Part shown: piece by piece, positions 1-7,314 of the stretch
Position numbering within the stretch: the stretch's first letter is position 1
Layout of the letters: each line of letters begins with the position of its first letter
NCBI GenBank assembly: GCA_018398765.1
Contig: JAHBMJ010002354.1
Coordinates: forward strand, 1 to 12,500
DNA from: Chromera velia
Lineage: Eukaryota; Sar; Chromeraceae
Reading direction: 5' to 3'
DNA: 12,500 nt
Position numbers and translations under genes: made by a program
Notes under the pieces: model-generated
Databases searched by the model: none
Told to the model about the DNA's origin: nothing
Seen by the model: the letters and a program-made list of their open reading frames with translations, nothing else

Positions 1-1
1 G

Positions 2-556
2 GGGGGGGGGAGGACGGGGGGGAGGGGGGGCTGGTGCGTTGCCCCCTTTTGTGCTTGGTGGAGGCGGGGGGGCTACCGGTGGAGGAGGTGCTGGACCTTT
101 CACGGCGGGTGGTGGTGGTGGGGGCATGGGTGCAGGGGGTGCCGGTGCTTTTGTGCTGGGTGGCTGTGCCAGGTGGGGGAGGTGACGTGGGGGGGAAGCA
201 GGTCTTTGGGCGGATTCTTCCACCCTTCTTTTACGCCTACGCTCACGCGGACTTTCCGCAGTATGTCTTGGTAATGTAGGGGGGTGTGGGAGCTCCGGTC
301 CCGGATAGTGTTTGTCTACAGTTACGTGCATGTCTGTGGGGGACCCTGAGGATCTGCCCCCGACTTGGGCGGCCCCGTCGTGTACCATGTGGCGGAACTT
401 TTCTGCTCTCGACCTGATGGGAGGCTGGATGCCCCTCGTGCCGTCAGATTTCTCCAGGTAGGAGGGAAAGTCATCTTGGACATCTGCTCTCGTGAATTGG
501 GGAGAGGAAGCGAGGAAACACCAAAGGGAAGATTGAAGCAATAGTAGGAAGTGCAT
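2..556 (-). CDS. Secreted-type proline-rich protein, N-terminal part (cut by left window edge)
   Basis: Reading the minus strand from the ATG at 556-554 gives an uninterrupted frame of 185 codons to the window edge; the frame is open back to a stop near 640. Residues 3-18 are a hydrophobic run (FLLLLQSSLWCFLASS) after Met-His, like a signal peptide, with possible cleavage near residues 18-24. A mixed segment follows (residues 25-80), then a basic cluster RERRRKRR at 104-111, then a proline-rich region from about residue 132 with PPSTK repeated and several runs of five prolines. Such regions occur in cell-wall/extracellular hydroxyproline-rich proteins and in formin FH1 domains; I cannot choose between them because the C-terminal part is missing. 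A GTAACT donor at 325 and a pyrimidine-rich AG acceptor at 164 could define a 162-nt intron, but the frame is open across it, so splicing is not required. Same-region plus-strand glycine-rich frames are the main alternative. Confidence 0.5.
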   Translation of the reverse strand, partial: MHFLLLLQSSLWCFLASSPQFTRADVQDDFPSYLEKSDGTRGIQPPIRSRAEKFRHMVHDGAAQVGGRSSGSPTDMHVTVDKHYPGPELPHPPTLPRHTAESPRERRRKRRVEESAQRPASPPRHLPHLAQPPSTKAPAPPAPMPPPPPPAVKGPAPPPPVAPPPPPSTKGGNAPAPPPPRPPPP

Positions 557-1159
557 CTTGCGGCCCCTCCTTCCTCGGCACGAATCAATGTGATTCCCTG
601 CAGGACAATTGCCGATTCCGGTGACACTTTGATGCCTTCACTCTGTCTGCTTCCCACGAGAAAATTCAGTTGATGTTGCTAAACTTGGTGAGTGTCTTCG
701 CGTTGTTTTGAGAAATCACATGCAGCTAGGTTGATGGCTTGTCTCAGTCTGACTCCGTACCACGAAGCGCTGTTCCGAGCCGAATCAGGCACGCAGAAAC
801 TGCAATTACATACTGCGGATTCTGTAAAGCGCTGCAGGGGATCGACTGGGTTGCTCAATCAGAGGCAGTCAATAACATGCGATGACCGCTTCAGCATGCA
901 GAAGATTTTTAATTCGAGACGGCACCGCATGCGAATTTAAAAAAAAGAAAAATCAAATGTTGTTGTTGCACTAATTCAATTCCACTCGCGCGCATTGCGC
1001 ACGGAAACTCTGCATGACAACGACTCTGTCAAGCTCGAATCTGGCAGCTGCTAATTAACTTTATGGAGAAAAGTAGTCTCGTGACTTCGAGACTTTTAAG
1101 TACTTTTTAGGGCCGCTAATAGGGCGCGGGCGGGGCCGGGGGCAGGAATAGTTTCATCA
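557..1159. other. Intergenic spacer, no gene recognised
   Basis: Only short open frames without recognisable features are present. Composition shifts from balanced to AT-rich around 940-1090, with a short GC-rich patch (about 1110-1142) just before the retrotransposon. The segment would contain the promoter of the minus-strand gene starting at 556, but I can identify no specific regulatory site. Confidence 0.5.
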
Positions 1160-1164
1160 TGCCG
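1160..1164. repeat. Target site duplication, left copy (TGCCG)
   Basis: TGCCG immediately precedes the left LTR and recurs exactly after the right LTR. A 5-bp duplication is the usual footprint of copia-type integrases. Together with its partner it fixes the element ends to the base. Confidence 0.9.
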
Positions 1165-1384
1165 AGTGAAATTCATGCGCGCAGTACGAGCGACGTAGCG
1201 AGAATTAATTGACAGAATTAATTTGCACGCATGTATTTGATCGATTAGCTTGTGATCACAGTTGTACGATCAGACTGAGAAGTGAAACAAGAACGATGTA
1301 GGAAGTACATGTCCGTACTAACAGACCTTCTGATGACGTTGAATATGTCTGAGTAGAGGTATCGAGTAGACCTCTAACTTCACT
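1165..1384 (+). repeat. 5' LTR (220 bp)
   Basis: Direct repeat of 5656-5875 with the same length and only three differences: C1228/T5719, C1314/T5805 and T1334/A5825. It begins AGTGAA and ends TTCACT, a perfect 6-bp terminal inverted repeat, so the usual TG...CA lies two bases inside each end. The short LTR contains AT-rich palindromes (AATTAATT near 1213 and 1216-1223) and TGATCA-type sites. It should carry the element's promoter and polyadenylation signals, but I cannot assign U3/R/U5 limits. Confidence 0.95.
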
Positions 1385-1400
1385 GGCGATGCCAGCGAGA
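1384..1400 (+). other. Candidate primer binding site
   Basis: TGGCGATGCC starts on the last base of the 5' LTR. A TGG at this place is the expected complement of a tRNA 3' CCA end. I could not match the rest to a particular tRNA from memory, and it does not look like the common initiator-Met site, so the priming tRNA is open. Confidence 0.4.
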
Positions 1401-1460
1401 GGGTGTTGAGAGAGATCACAGTGCAACAGGTCAAGTGTTGTTTGTGATCCTGCAGTAGAG

Positions 1461-2777
1461 ATGTCTGAACAATCCTCTGTCACATACCCCACGCTCAAGG
1501 CGGGGATGCAGTTCAAAGGGTGGAGAGATACTTGCAACAGCATCAGAGATGGTAATGAGAAACTCTTTGGTGCCAGTGCTGCGAACATTGCACGATGGGA
1601 GGCCAACCAGTTGTACAAGGCCACAAAGAACCATCCAGATGTTGGGGATGACATTCAGGCACTTTTCGACCAGAAAGAGGACGAGGACGATACAGAGTTC
1701 AGGGACGCCAATAAAGTGGTTAAGTGGCCACCCTACAAGACAGCATTGTGGGAGTGCCTTGTGAAGAAACTGGATGTCCCTGAGAAGACGAAGAGAGATT
1801 CTCTGTCTCGCACATGGAATCAGATCGTAGAGAACGGAAAGTCGTTTTCAGATTTCTTCTCTCTCTATCGATTTTTCAAGTCCCTGATGAGGGACACGAA
1901 GAGGTCTAAGGGAGACAATGACGTTGCAGAGAGAACCCGAGCCAGGGCTGTATTGGCCTGTCTTCCTCCATCCTACCGCAGAAAGTGGGCAGATGACTGG
2001 GATGAGGATGATCTGTACGACTTCGACAAGCTCATCACCGCGTGTGAAGAGCGTTCCAAAAATCCCCTACTGAACAAATTCGAAGATGACCCTGCATCTA
2101 TTGCCCCTGTGAAACCTTCTGTCCGTGTGCATCCCGAGCAGCACCAGATAAAGCAGGAGGCCAACTATGTTGGGTCTGGTGGCTTCCCACCCAGGGGACG
2201 GGGTAGGGGCAGAGGTCGGGGGGGCAGAGGCCGGGAAGGCAGAGGCGGTCATTCACAGTCTTCACAACAGGATCCTCAACAGTCCCAGCAACAGCAGAAG
2301 AAGAAGTGTGAGAGTTGTGGGAGGCCTGGAGGGCACGACCCTGGATGGGAGTGCAGAGGCAAGACACACAGGTGCAGCGAGTGCAATGAGGTTGGTCACA
2401 GAGATCACATGTGTCCCCGGAAACAGAAGCAGCAACAGTACAATGCCGAGAGAGGCAGGGGGAGAGGGCGCGGAGGTGTGTACCCCAGCAGGGGTGGCGG
2501 CCCTGGTCGCTATGACGTTAACGGTTTGTACTACACGCCTGCCCTTCCCCCGGGTGCTGGTATGGTGCCGGGATCTGGACTTCAACAATTTAGGCCGGTC
2601 AGCCCGGGGAATGGGGAGTTTTGTGGCAGAGAATTTTGGGGCTCTGCACATGCCCTCTTCCCTTACACTCCCCAAAGCCTGATGGGCCTGGTCATATCAC
2701 CATATGATTTGCGTGTGATCCTGCAACTGAATACAGAGGGGGGAAACATGGGGAGTATAATTGTGACCACAGAATGA
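1461..2777 (+). CDS. gag: Retrotransposon Gag (nucleocapsid) protein
   Basis: A 438-residue open frame starts 76 nt after the 5' LTR. The N-terminal ~240 residues are a charged, helical-looking capsid-type region with many W, K and E residues. Residues 245-263 form an arginine-glycine repeat, followed by a glutamine-rich stretch (264-279). Two zinc knuckles follow: C283-C286-H292-C298 (CX2CX5HX5C, slightly expanded) and C305-C308-H313-C318 (canonical CX2CX4HX4C). A second RG repeat lies at 331-339. These are RNA-binding modules of the Gag precursor, which packages element RNA in cytoplasmic virus-like particles. The frame is intact. The C-terminal ~30 codons overlap the integrase remnant in the -1 frame and probably represent sequence created by the internal deletion. 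The stop TGA overlaps an ATG in the pol frame (ATGA at 2774-2777). Confidence 0.88.
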   Translation: MSEQSSVTYPTLKAGMQFKGWRDTCNSIRDGNEKLFGASAANIARWEANQLYKATKNHPDVGDDIQALFDQKEDEDDTEFRDANKVVKWPPYKTALWECLVKKLDVPEKTKRDSLSRTWNQIVENGKSFSDFFSLYRFFKSLMRDTKRSKGDNDVAERTRARAVLACLPPSYRRKWADDWDEDDLYDFDKLITACEERSKNPLLNKFEDDPASIAPVKPSVRVHPEQHQIKQEANYVGSGGFPPRGRGRGRGRGGRGREGRGGHSQSSQQDPQQSQQQQKKKCESCGRPGGHDPGWECRGKTHRCSECNEVGHRDHMCPRKQKQQQYNAERGRGRGRGGVYPSRGGGPGRYDVNGLYYTPALPPGAGMVPGSGLQQFRPVSPGNGEFCGREFWGSAHALFPYTPQSLMGLVISPYDLRVILQLNTEGGNMGSIIVTTE

Positions 2778-3166
2778 TCAAGTTCATTGATGAGCCGCCC
2801 CGTGAGAAGGGACCCCTCGGGCTGGTGGAAGGAAGAATCCACCATTCCCACACCCATATTGCTGCCCTGATGGCAGAGCTCAAGAAGATGTGGGGGCCGT
2901 TGCCGAAGAGCATGTGGGCGCACGTAGCCCGTGGAGCATCCATCACTCGCAACGCAACGTTCTCCAAAGCCATCGGCATGACCCCCTACGAAAAAGCCAC
3001 AGGGAAGAAGCCAGACAGACGGCTGATGGTTGGGGATCCTTCCATCCTCAAAATTGTTGAGAGTGGCATTGAGCTCCCAGGTTCCCTTATCATGACATTG
3101 TGGCTCTATCCCCTCAACTCCCACACAGCAGTAGTAGCAAAGAAGAACCCCCACACAGGTGTTTAG
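2708..3166 (+). pseudogene. Copia-type integrase remnant (C-terminal part of catalytic core)
   Basis: Frame 2 reads CDPATEYRGG from 2714, matching the second catalytic aspartate block of copia integrases (usually SDNGTEF/Y). The aspartate codon is 2717-2719. The third catalytic residue is the glutamate in GLVEGR at 2828-2830. There are 36 residues between them, close to the DX35E spacing of the family. Further on, LPKSMWAHVARGASITRN and MTPYEKATGKKPD match the conserved copia stretches usually written LP.KFWAEA..TA.Y..NR and TPYE.W.GKKP. The HHCC zinc domain, the first catalytic Asp and the protease are not found upstream. A TGA at 2705-2707 and a TAG at 3164-3166 bound this piece in the same frame. 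It overlaps the end of gag by 70 nt. Confidence 0.8.
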
Positions 3167-3679
3167 AAGACCCTAGATACCCATCCCATGTGCGTAAAGC
3201 CTCTTCAAAGTGGATCAGTCAAACTGTGGTCCCCTGCAGGCGAACGAGAGAAAGCTTGTCTCCTTTCCCCTCCCTCCCACCCTATAGTGGAGTGTATAAA
3301 TATAGAGGGTGAAAACGAAGAGGGTGTGCAGGCGGGGGCTGAGGAGAAGGCAGAGATGGGGGGGCAGGGGGACGAGAATCCATCCCGTCTCCGTGAGCAC
3401 CACACTGTAGGACAGCCTGAGGTCAGTCAACCTATACGATTCACAGGTGTCCTGATTGCTGGTGCATCCGGTATACGCATTCCCATGCTTGTTGCTGGAA
3501 AGTCGTTCAAGAAGTCACTCCCCGTCTCCGGTATGGAGCGAATAGCAAATGGAAAGTGGAGGTTCACCGGGCTGGGTGCCCGCCAGGTTACAAAAGCAGA
3601 AGTGCTTCGGTACTTCACCATCGAAGATGGAAAAATCATCCCCCCCAGCGTTGAGGCTGAGATAGACCTCCTTCTGTAG
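3167..3679 (+). pseudogene. Pol linker between integrase and reverse transcriptase
   Basis: The pol frame continues without shift after the TAG at 3164, with no recognisable fold for about 170 codons, and ends at a second TAG (3677-3679). The first part is rich in E and G (around 3310-3370). The second part (about 3430-3660) looks structured, with alternating hydrophobic residues such as PIRFTGVLIAG. In copia elements this position corresponds to the poorly conserved integrase C-terminal extension. I infer it belongs to the original polyprotein because frame and codon style are kept on both sides. Confidence 0.6.
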
Positions 3680-4690
3680 GTGAGGGGGTGTGAGGGGGAA
3701 GAGTCACCTGCTTCAGAAGGTGATGATGATGTGATGGAGGAGTTGTTTGGGGACAAGAGATTGGATGAGGAAGAGAATCAGATGCTCTTTGACATGGGAG
3801 TGGGAGCGCCGGTCGGTGAGGTTTTCCTCGTGAACGTGTCGCCCATTGAAGTTCCAGATGACTTCAAGCGGGGCTCCACACAGATCCCCGCTACCCAGGA
3901 GGAGGTCGCGCGGGGAGACTTCAACATCGCCATGCGCGATGAGTGGTTGAGGAATATCATTGGTCAGGGGGTGCTTGGTCGGGAAGTGAATAGAGATGAG
4001 GTTGACGCACTCATGCAAATGGGCTGGCGTCTGACTTGGAAAGAAAAGACAGGTCCGAACAAAGAAGAAGAGAAAGACACAGACAGAGAGGCAGACAAGA
4101 CTGGAAAGAGAAAGCCCAAGCAGGCAGATAGCAAGCCGAATCCTTCAGAAGGAAAGAAGGCAGAGAGGACTCCCAAGGCACGCTGTTTTGCAAAGGGATT
4201 CACTGACAAACGGAAGGTTGATACATATGTCGGTACTCCTTCAATTTGGGCCATTCTCCTCTGCCTTGTCTTTGCTCTGTCGTTTGGTCTTGTTTGGTAT
4301 GGGGGCGATGTGAAGGGGGCATTCCTGTCAGCAGAAGACAGGAACAGACAGAGAGCGGGGGTTATCATTCCAAAGTGGATCCCCAAGGCCCCTGATCTCA
4401 ATCCATACCCCGACATCTCCGATACCGATTACGAAGAGATCAAAGCAGCAGCAGGAGCAATTCGGCCTGGACAGATCCGCATGGTTGAGAAGGGACTGTA
4501 TGGGATACTGTGCTCTGGGAATCTCTTTGATGGAAAGATGCAGCAGGTACAGAAGAGTAGAGGATTCAAGAGAGTGGAGAGCGCTGTTGCCGTGCAGAGG
4601 CCGAACCGGGTGGAAGGAATGCCACCGCAGCCTGCCAAGGCACTTCAGGTCATGTGGGTGGACGATCTGCTTGGCGCTGCCAGCAGATAG
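3680..4690 (+). pseudogene. Copia-type reverse transcriptase, stop-interrupted
   Basis: This part of pol (336 codons from 3680) has the copia RVT_2 layout. Counting from 3680, residues 58-121 match the entry region (VPDDF..., DEWLRNI, GWRLTWKEK). KARCFAKGF at 166-174 matches the typical KARLVAKGF. DVKGAFL at 210-216 carries the first catalytic Asp, LYG at 273-275 follows, and WVDD at 326-329 is the YVDD active site with Trp replacing Tyr. All three catalytic aspartates are therefore present. Between residues 125 and 165 there is a lysine/glutamate-rich insertion not usual in the family. A TAG at 4688-4690 cuts the domain shortly after WVDD, but the next codons (SDEIRFLNGV...KYAGLDI) resume the expected thumb region in the same frame. 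Confidence 0.85.
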
Positions 4691-5629
4691 ACAGTTAGTG
4701 ACGAGATTCGGTTCTTGAACGGGGTGTTGGATTGGGGGCACCTGAAGGTGTATGATGAAAGAGACCGCATTAAATATGCCGGCCTCGATATCTCCCTTGC
4801 AACTGATCAGACGGAGGTGAGTCAAGAGAGCTACTGTGAAGGCATAAACACAGACGCCCTCTGGAGGGCATTAGGAGAAAATCTGAAGAGGGGAGAAGTC
4901 AGAGCAGAGGATGTAAAACCAGCAGGAGAAGAGGAAGTGGAAGAGAGCCTGATTCCCCTCATGAGGTCGATTGTGGGGGTAAGCCAGTGGGTGATTCGTA
5001 CTCGCCCAGCCCCCCGAGTGTGGGCTGACGTTCTTAGCCAATCCACCCTCCGTCCATGCAGACGAGTAGTGCGGGCATCCATCAAGGTCCTGCAGATGCT
5101 GAAAGAGAACAGAGAACCGATTATCATCATCCCTCTCACCAAGGGAAAGAGGGTGATGCTTGCAGTGCTGACAGACTGCTCCTACTCGAGAAAGACGTAC
5201 AATGGGCGTCTCGGTTGGGTTATGTTCGTAGTCGATGAAGACTGGACACCTGAAAACGCAATCCTCACAGGGGCGCCGTGGATCAACTGTATCATGTGGT
5301 ATTCTGAAAAGCACACACAGAAGCATGGCTCTAACACAGCAGCAAAACTGACAGCAGTTGAGTCAGCGGTGAAGACGATTCCCAGGACCGTGCAACTAGT
5401 AACAGAGTTATGGGGAGAGAACCCGAAAATCCAATTTTTCACAGACTCTGAGCCAATGCACAAGCAGCTTCGTTCTGGAGTTACAACCGATGGCACCTCT
5501 CAAGGCATGCTTGACTTTGTCATCCAAGAACTGAACAAGATGAAAGCTGACTACTCTTGGTGCCGCAGAGATGTGCAGCTTGCCAACGCACTTACTAAAG
5601 TTACGTGGCCGGGAAAAGAATTTGTATAA
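4691..5629 (+). pseudogene. Reverse transcriptase C-terminus and RNase H of copia-type pol
   Basis: The pol frame runs from the TAG at 4688 to a TAA at 5627-5629. The first ~50 codons complete the reverse transcriptase (IKYAGLDIS resembles the usual KYFLGIEI). MRSIVGVSQWVIRTRPAP at about 4961-5014 matches the copia connection motif YRSIVG.L.YL...TRPDI. RNase H follows: the aspartate in LTDCSYS (codon from 5174), the glutamate in LTAVESAV (from 5360), and the aspartate in FFTDSEP (from 5444). VQLANALTK near the end (from 5575) matches the conserved QLADILTK. RNase H degrades the RNA strand of the cDNA hybrid. No frameshift is seen in this piece, and it ends 26 nt before the 3' LTR. Confidence 0.85.
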
Positions 5630-5645
5630 GGATAGACAAGCAAAT

Positions 5646-5655
5646 CGAGGGGGTG
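5646..5655 (+). other. Candidate polypurine tract
   Basis: A G-rich stretch (CGAGGGGGTG) directly abuts the 3' LTR, where the plus-strand primer of LTR elements is expected. It is short and contains a T, so the assignment rests mostly on position. Confidence 0.5.
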
Positions 5656-5875
5656 AGTGAAATTCATGCGCGCAGTACGAGCGACGTAGCGAGAATTAAT
5701 TGACAGAATTAATTTGCATGCATGTATTTGATCGATTAGCTTGTGATCACAGTTGTACGATCAGACTGAGAAGTGAAACAAGAACGATGTAGGAAGTACA
5801 TGTCTGTACTAACAGACCTTCTGAAGACGTTGAATATGTCTGAGTAGAGGTATCGAGTAGACCTCTAACTTCACT
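5656..5875 (+). repeat. 3' LTR (220 bp)
   Basis: Partner of the 5' LTR, 217 of 220 positions identical, same AGTGAA/TTCACT ends. Two of the three differences are transitions and one (T1334/A5825) is a transversion. The high identity means the insertion is fairly recent. Confidence 0.95.
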
Positions 5876-5880
5876 TGCCG
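5876..5880. repeat. Target site duplication, right copy (TGCCG)
   Basis: Exact match to 1160-1164. It shows that the AT-rich spacer from 5881 was joined to position 1164 before insertion. Confidence 0.9.
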
Positions 5881-6311
5881 AATACTTACTTCAATTTGAC
5901 AAAGAGAGACAATGGAAGACAATGGTCTGAAAAAAAAAAAGCATGTATAGTCTGTATGATAGACTGCATCATAGCCTATTGATTTTTTTTTTTTGATAGA
6001 ATATAATCGAATATAAGCTTATATACTCATGCTGACGTACATGCATCAACGCATAAGTTACGACATAACAGCATATTTTTAGTTGCATCATGTAATGTTT
6101 TTATTACATTTTAACCGTTAATTTTTTAAATTATTTTTCTAAATCTTTTATTGCTCTTTAAAAACTAATACTACAATCGATTATAATATGTTTAGCAATG
6201 CATGATTAGTATGATATTGAAATATTGCAATGAAGTTGTAGAGAGGAATGGAAGGACTAAAGTAGGGCGGACGTGCTAGGGACAAATCTTAAAATGCATT
6301 ATACATTCCCA

Positions 6312-6338
6312 ATCATCATCATCATCATCATCATCATC
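6312..6338. repeat. (ATC)9 microsatellite
   Basis: Nine perfect ATC units in AT-rich spacer. Confidence 0.95.
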
Positions 6339-6568
6339 CCCCATTGCAATAACGTATATAGTTTTCAAGATGACTTCATAAATGCAAAAACGTATTAAAA
6401 TCCACTCTAGCAAAGCCAACTTCATTCATTCATTCATTTATAATAAAAATGAAAGTAATAACTTGATATCATTTTTTCAAATCTGCTGGCCTGCAAAAAT
6501 GCTGGATTAAAAAAATAATTACAAGATACTAAAACAATAAAACAAACTAAACTGGGGTTAGGCATCCT

Positions 6569-6588
6569 CTAACTAACTAACTAACTAA
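6569..6588. repeat. (CTAA)5 microsatellite
   Basis: Five perfect CTAA units in AT-rich spacer. Confidence 0.9.
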
Positions 6589-6747
6589 AATACAACATAA
6601 AATTGAAAAAATCTAATCCAAAATGTATATTTCACCAAATTTTATATACTCATTGATCACGAATTCTGTCCTAGTTTCTGTTATACATACACTTTTTACA
6701 AGACTTTTTATAAAAGAAATACTTGGATATAGTTTTTATTTAAAGTG

Positions 6748-6909
6748 TCACTGTGTAAATGAGTGTCCACTGTGGGGACCTTTTGAAAGCCTAAAAGGGC
6801 GACCCCAGTCCTCTGGGTAGTACTCGGGCATGAGCCGCGCTTTCTCTACACTCGCCGTTGGAGGCAGTGGGACAAGCATAACAGCGTCTCTATAAACGTA
6901 TATTCCATT
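6748..6909 (-). CDS. Candidate 3'-terminal coding segment of the minus-strand gene
   Basis: On the minus strand 53 codons run from 6909 to a TGA at 6750-6748. The product looks like real protein: aromatic and charged residues are mixed (YVYRDAVMLVPLPP, then MPEYYPEDWGRPFRLSKG) and GC-rich third positions contrast with the AT-rich spacer that begins right after the stop. It lies in the same frame as the segments at 6925-7251 and 7315-8364. It is preceded by TAG (6912-6910) and TAA (6927-6925); a GT at 6939 and the AG at 6911-6910 would remove both in a 30-nt step that keeps the frame. I infer it is the C-terminus of the upstream gene, spliced or decayed. No family recognised. Confidence 0.4.
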   Translation of the reverse strand, partial: NGIYVYRDAVMLVPLPPTASVEKARLMPEYYPEDWGRPFRLSKGPHSGHSFTQ

Positions 6910-6924
6910 CTATCTACAATTCCC

Positions 6925-7251
6925 TTATACTTGCTCTACCCCGAAGTCCATCCTCCTCGACCGCTGATACGGCCACCAAATCTCGTCGACCTCCTTCCGT
7001 GACGGTGGGCGGACAATCACAAAGGGAGACGGAAAGGGGATAGGGCCGGATCTGAATGGGAAGTCTTCTTCATCATCAGGGGCAGGGGGGGGGCTCTTGC
7101 TGCCTGCAGCGGCAGTCTGAGATGGGGGGTTCTGGCGGTCCCCCTTCTCTACAGCTGCCTCTGATTCTTTTGCTTTTTCATCTTCGTTCTCCGACTCGGA
7201 GGCAAAATCTGAATCTGATACATTACTGCTATCCACAGACACAAGGTCTCT
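6925..7251 (-). CDS. Acidic/proline-rich coding segment, probably C-terminal part of the same gene
   Basis: About 108 codons in the minus frame shared with 7483-8364, between a TAA at 7254-7252 and a TAA at 6927-6925. The first half is rich in S, D and E (SESENEDEKAKESE), continuing the style of the acidic region of the upstream segment. The second half is proline- and aromatic-rich (PFRSGPIPFPSPFVIV, EIWWPYQRSRR). The likeness in composition and the shared frame suggest one original coding sequence. A separate start codon is not convincing. No family recognised. Confidence 0.45.
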   Translation of the reverse strand, partial: RDLVSVDSSNVSDSDFASESENEDEKAKESEAAVEKGDRQNPPSQTAAAGSKSPPPAPDDEEDFPFRSGPIPFPSPFVIVRPPSRKEVDEIWWPYQRSRRMDFGVEQV

Positions 7252-7314
7252 TTATGACCAGCTTCTAGGGTCGGCCTCAATTTCTTGATCTTGCTGAAAA
7301 GGACTCAGCTCTCA

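Larger units (their letters stand above)
1160..5880 (+). mobile_element. Ty1/copia-type LTR retrotransposon, internally deleted, with target duplication
   Basis: The element body is 1165-5875 (4711 bp), flanked by the direct repeat TGCCG at 1160-1164 and 5876-5880, a 5-bp target site duplication. Two 220-bp LTRs share the ends AGTGAA...TTCACT. Inside are gag (1461-2777), then integrase, reverse transcriptase and RNase H remnants in that order. Integrase upstream of reverse transcriptase is the Ty1/copia (Pseudoviridae) arrangement. Protease and the zinc-binding N-terminal part of integrase are not seen, and pol contains four in-frame stops, so this copy should be unable to move by itself, although its gag, LTRs and priming signals could allow mobilisation in trans. 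It sits between two minus-strand genes in spacer DNA and interrupts no recognisable gene. Confidence 0.93.
5881..6747. other. AT-rich intergenic spacer with microsatellites
   Basis: Very AT-rich, with no convincing reading frame. It contains an A11 run (5930-5940), a T12 run (5983-5994), (ATC)9 at 6312-6338, (TTCA)4 at 6421-6436 and (CTAA)5 at 6569-6588. A short inverted repeat AGTCT/AGACT lies around 5949-5965. The composition contrasts sharply with the flanking genes and retrotransposon. It could be ordinary spacer or an older AT-rich insertion; I see no terminal repeats or coding remnants to decide. Confidence 0.6.

Noticed and set aside
3-172. Plus-strand glycine-rich frame (GGGGGATGGGG style) with a donor-like CAG|GTGGGG at 171
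   Set aside because: The minus-strand reading of the same DNA is longer, open to an ATG with a signal-peptide-like start and has a varied N-terminal part. The plus reading is limited to the repeat itself and soon hits a stop.
330-520. Other protein-like frames on both strands (for example VVYHVAELFCSRPDGRLDA on plus)
   Set aside because: They have no good start and end at nearby stops. They overlap the longer minus frame, so at most one can be real.
692-940. Short plus-strand open frame
   Set aside because: Starts at TTG, has no recognisable features and runs into AT-rich DNA.
2705-4690. Reassigned TAG codon in the host
   Set aside because: The evidence is only three TAGs in a recently inserted, already deleted transposon. 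A TGA also interrupts it, and the nearby host segments carry all three stops, so I keep it as a check and not as a claim.
6775-6840. Hairpin-prone stretch (GGGG..CCTTTT..AAAAGG..CCCC, then CCCAG/CTGGG) resembling a structured RNA
   Set aside because: It does not fold into a tRNA cloverleaf, I could not match it to 5S rRNA, and it lies inside the coding-like minus segment.
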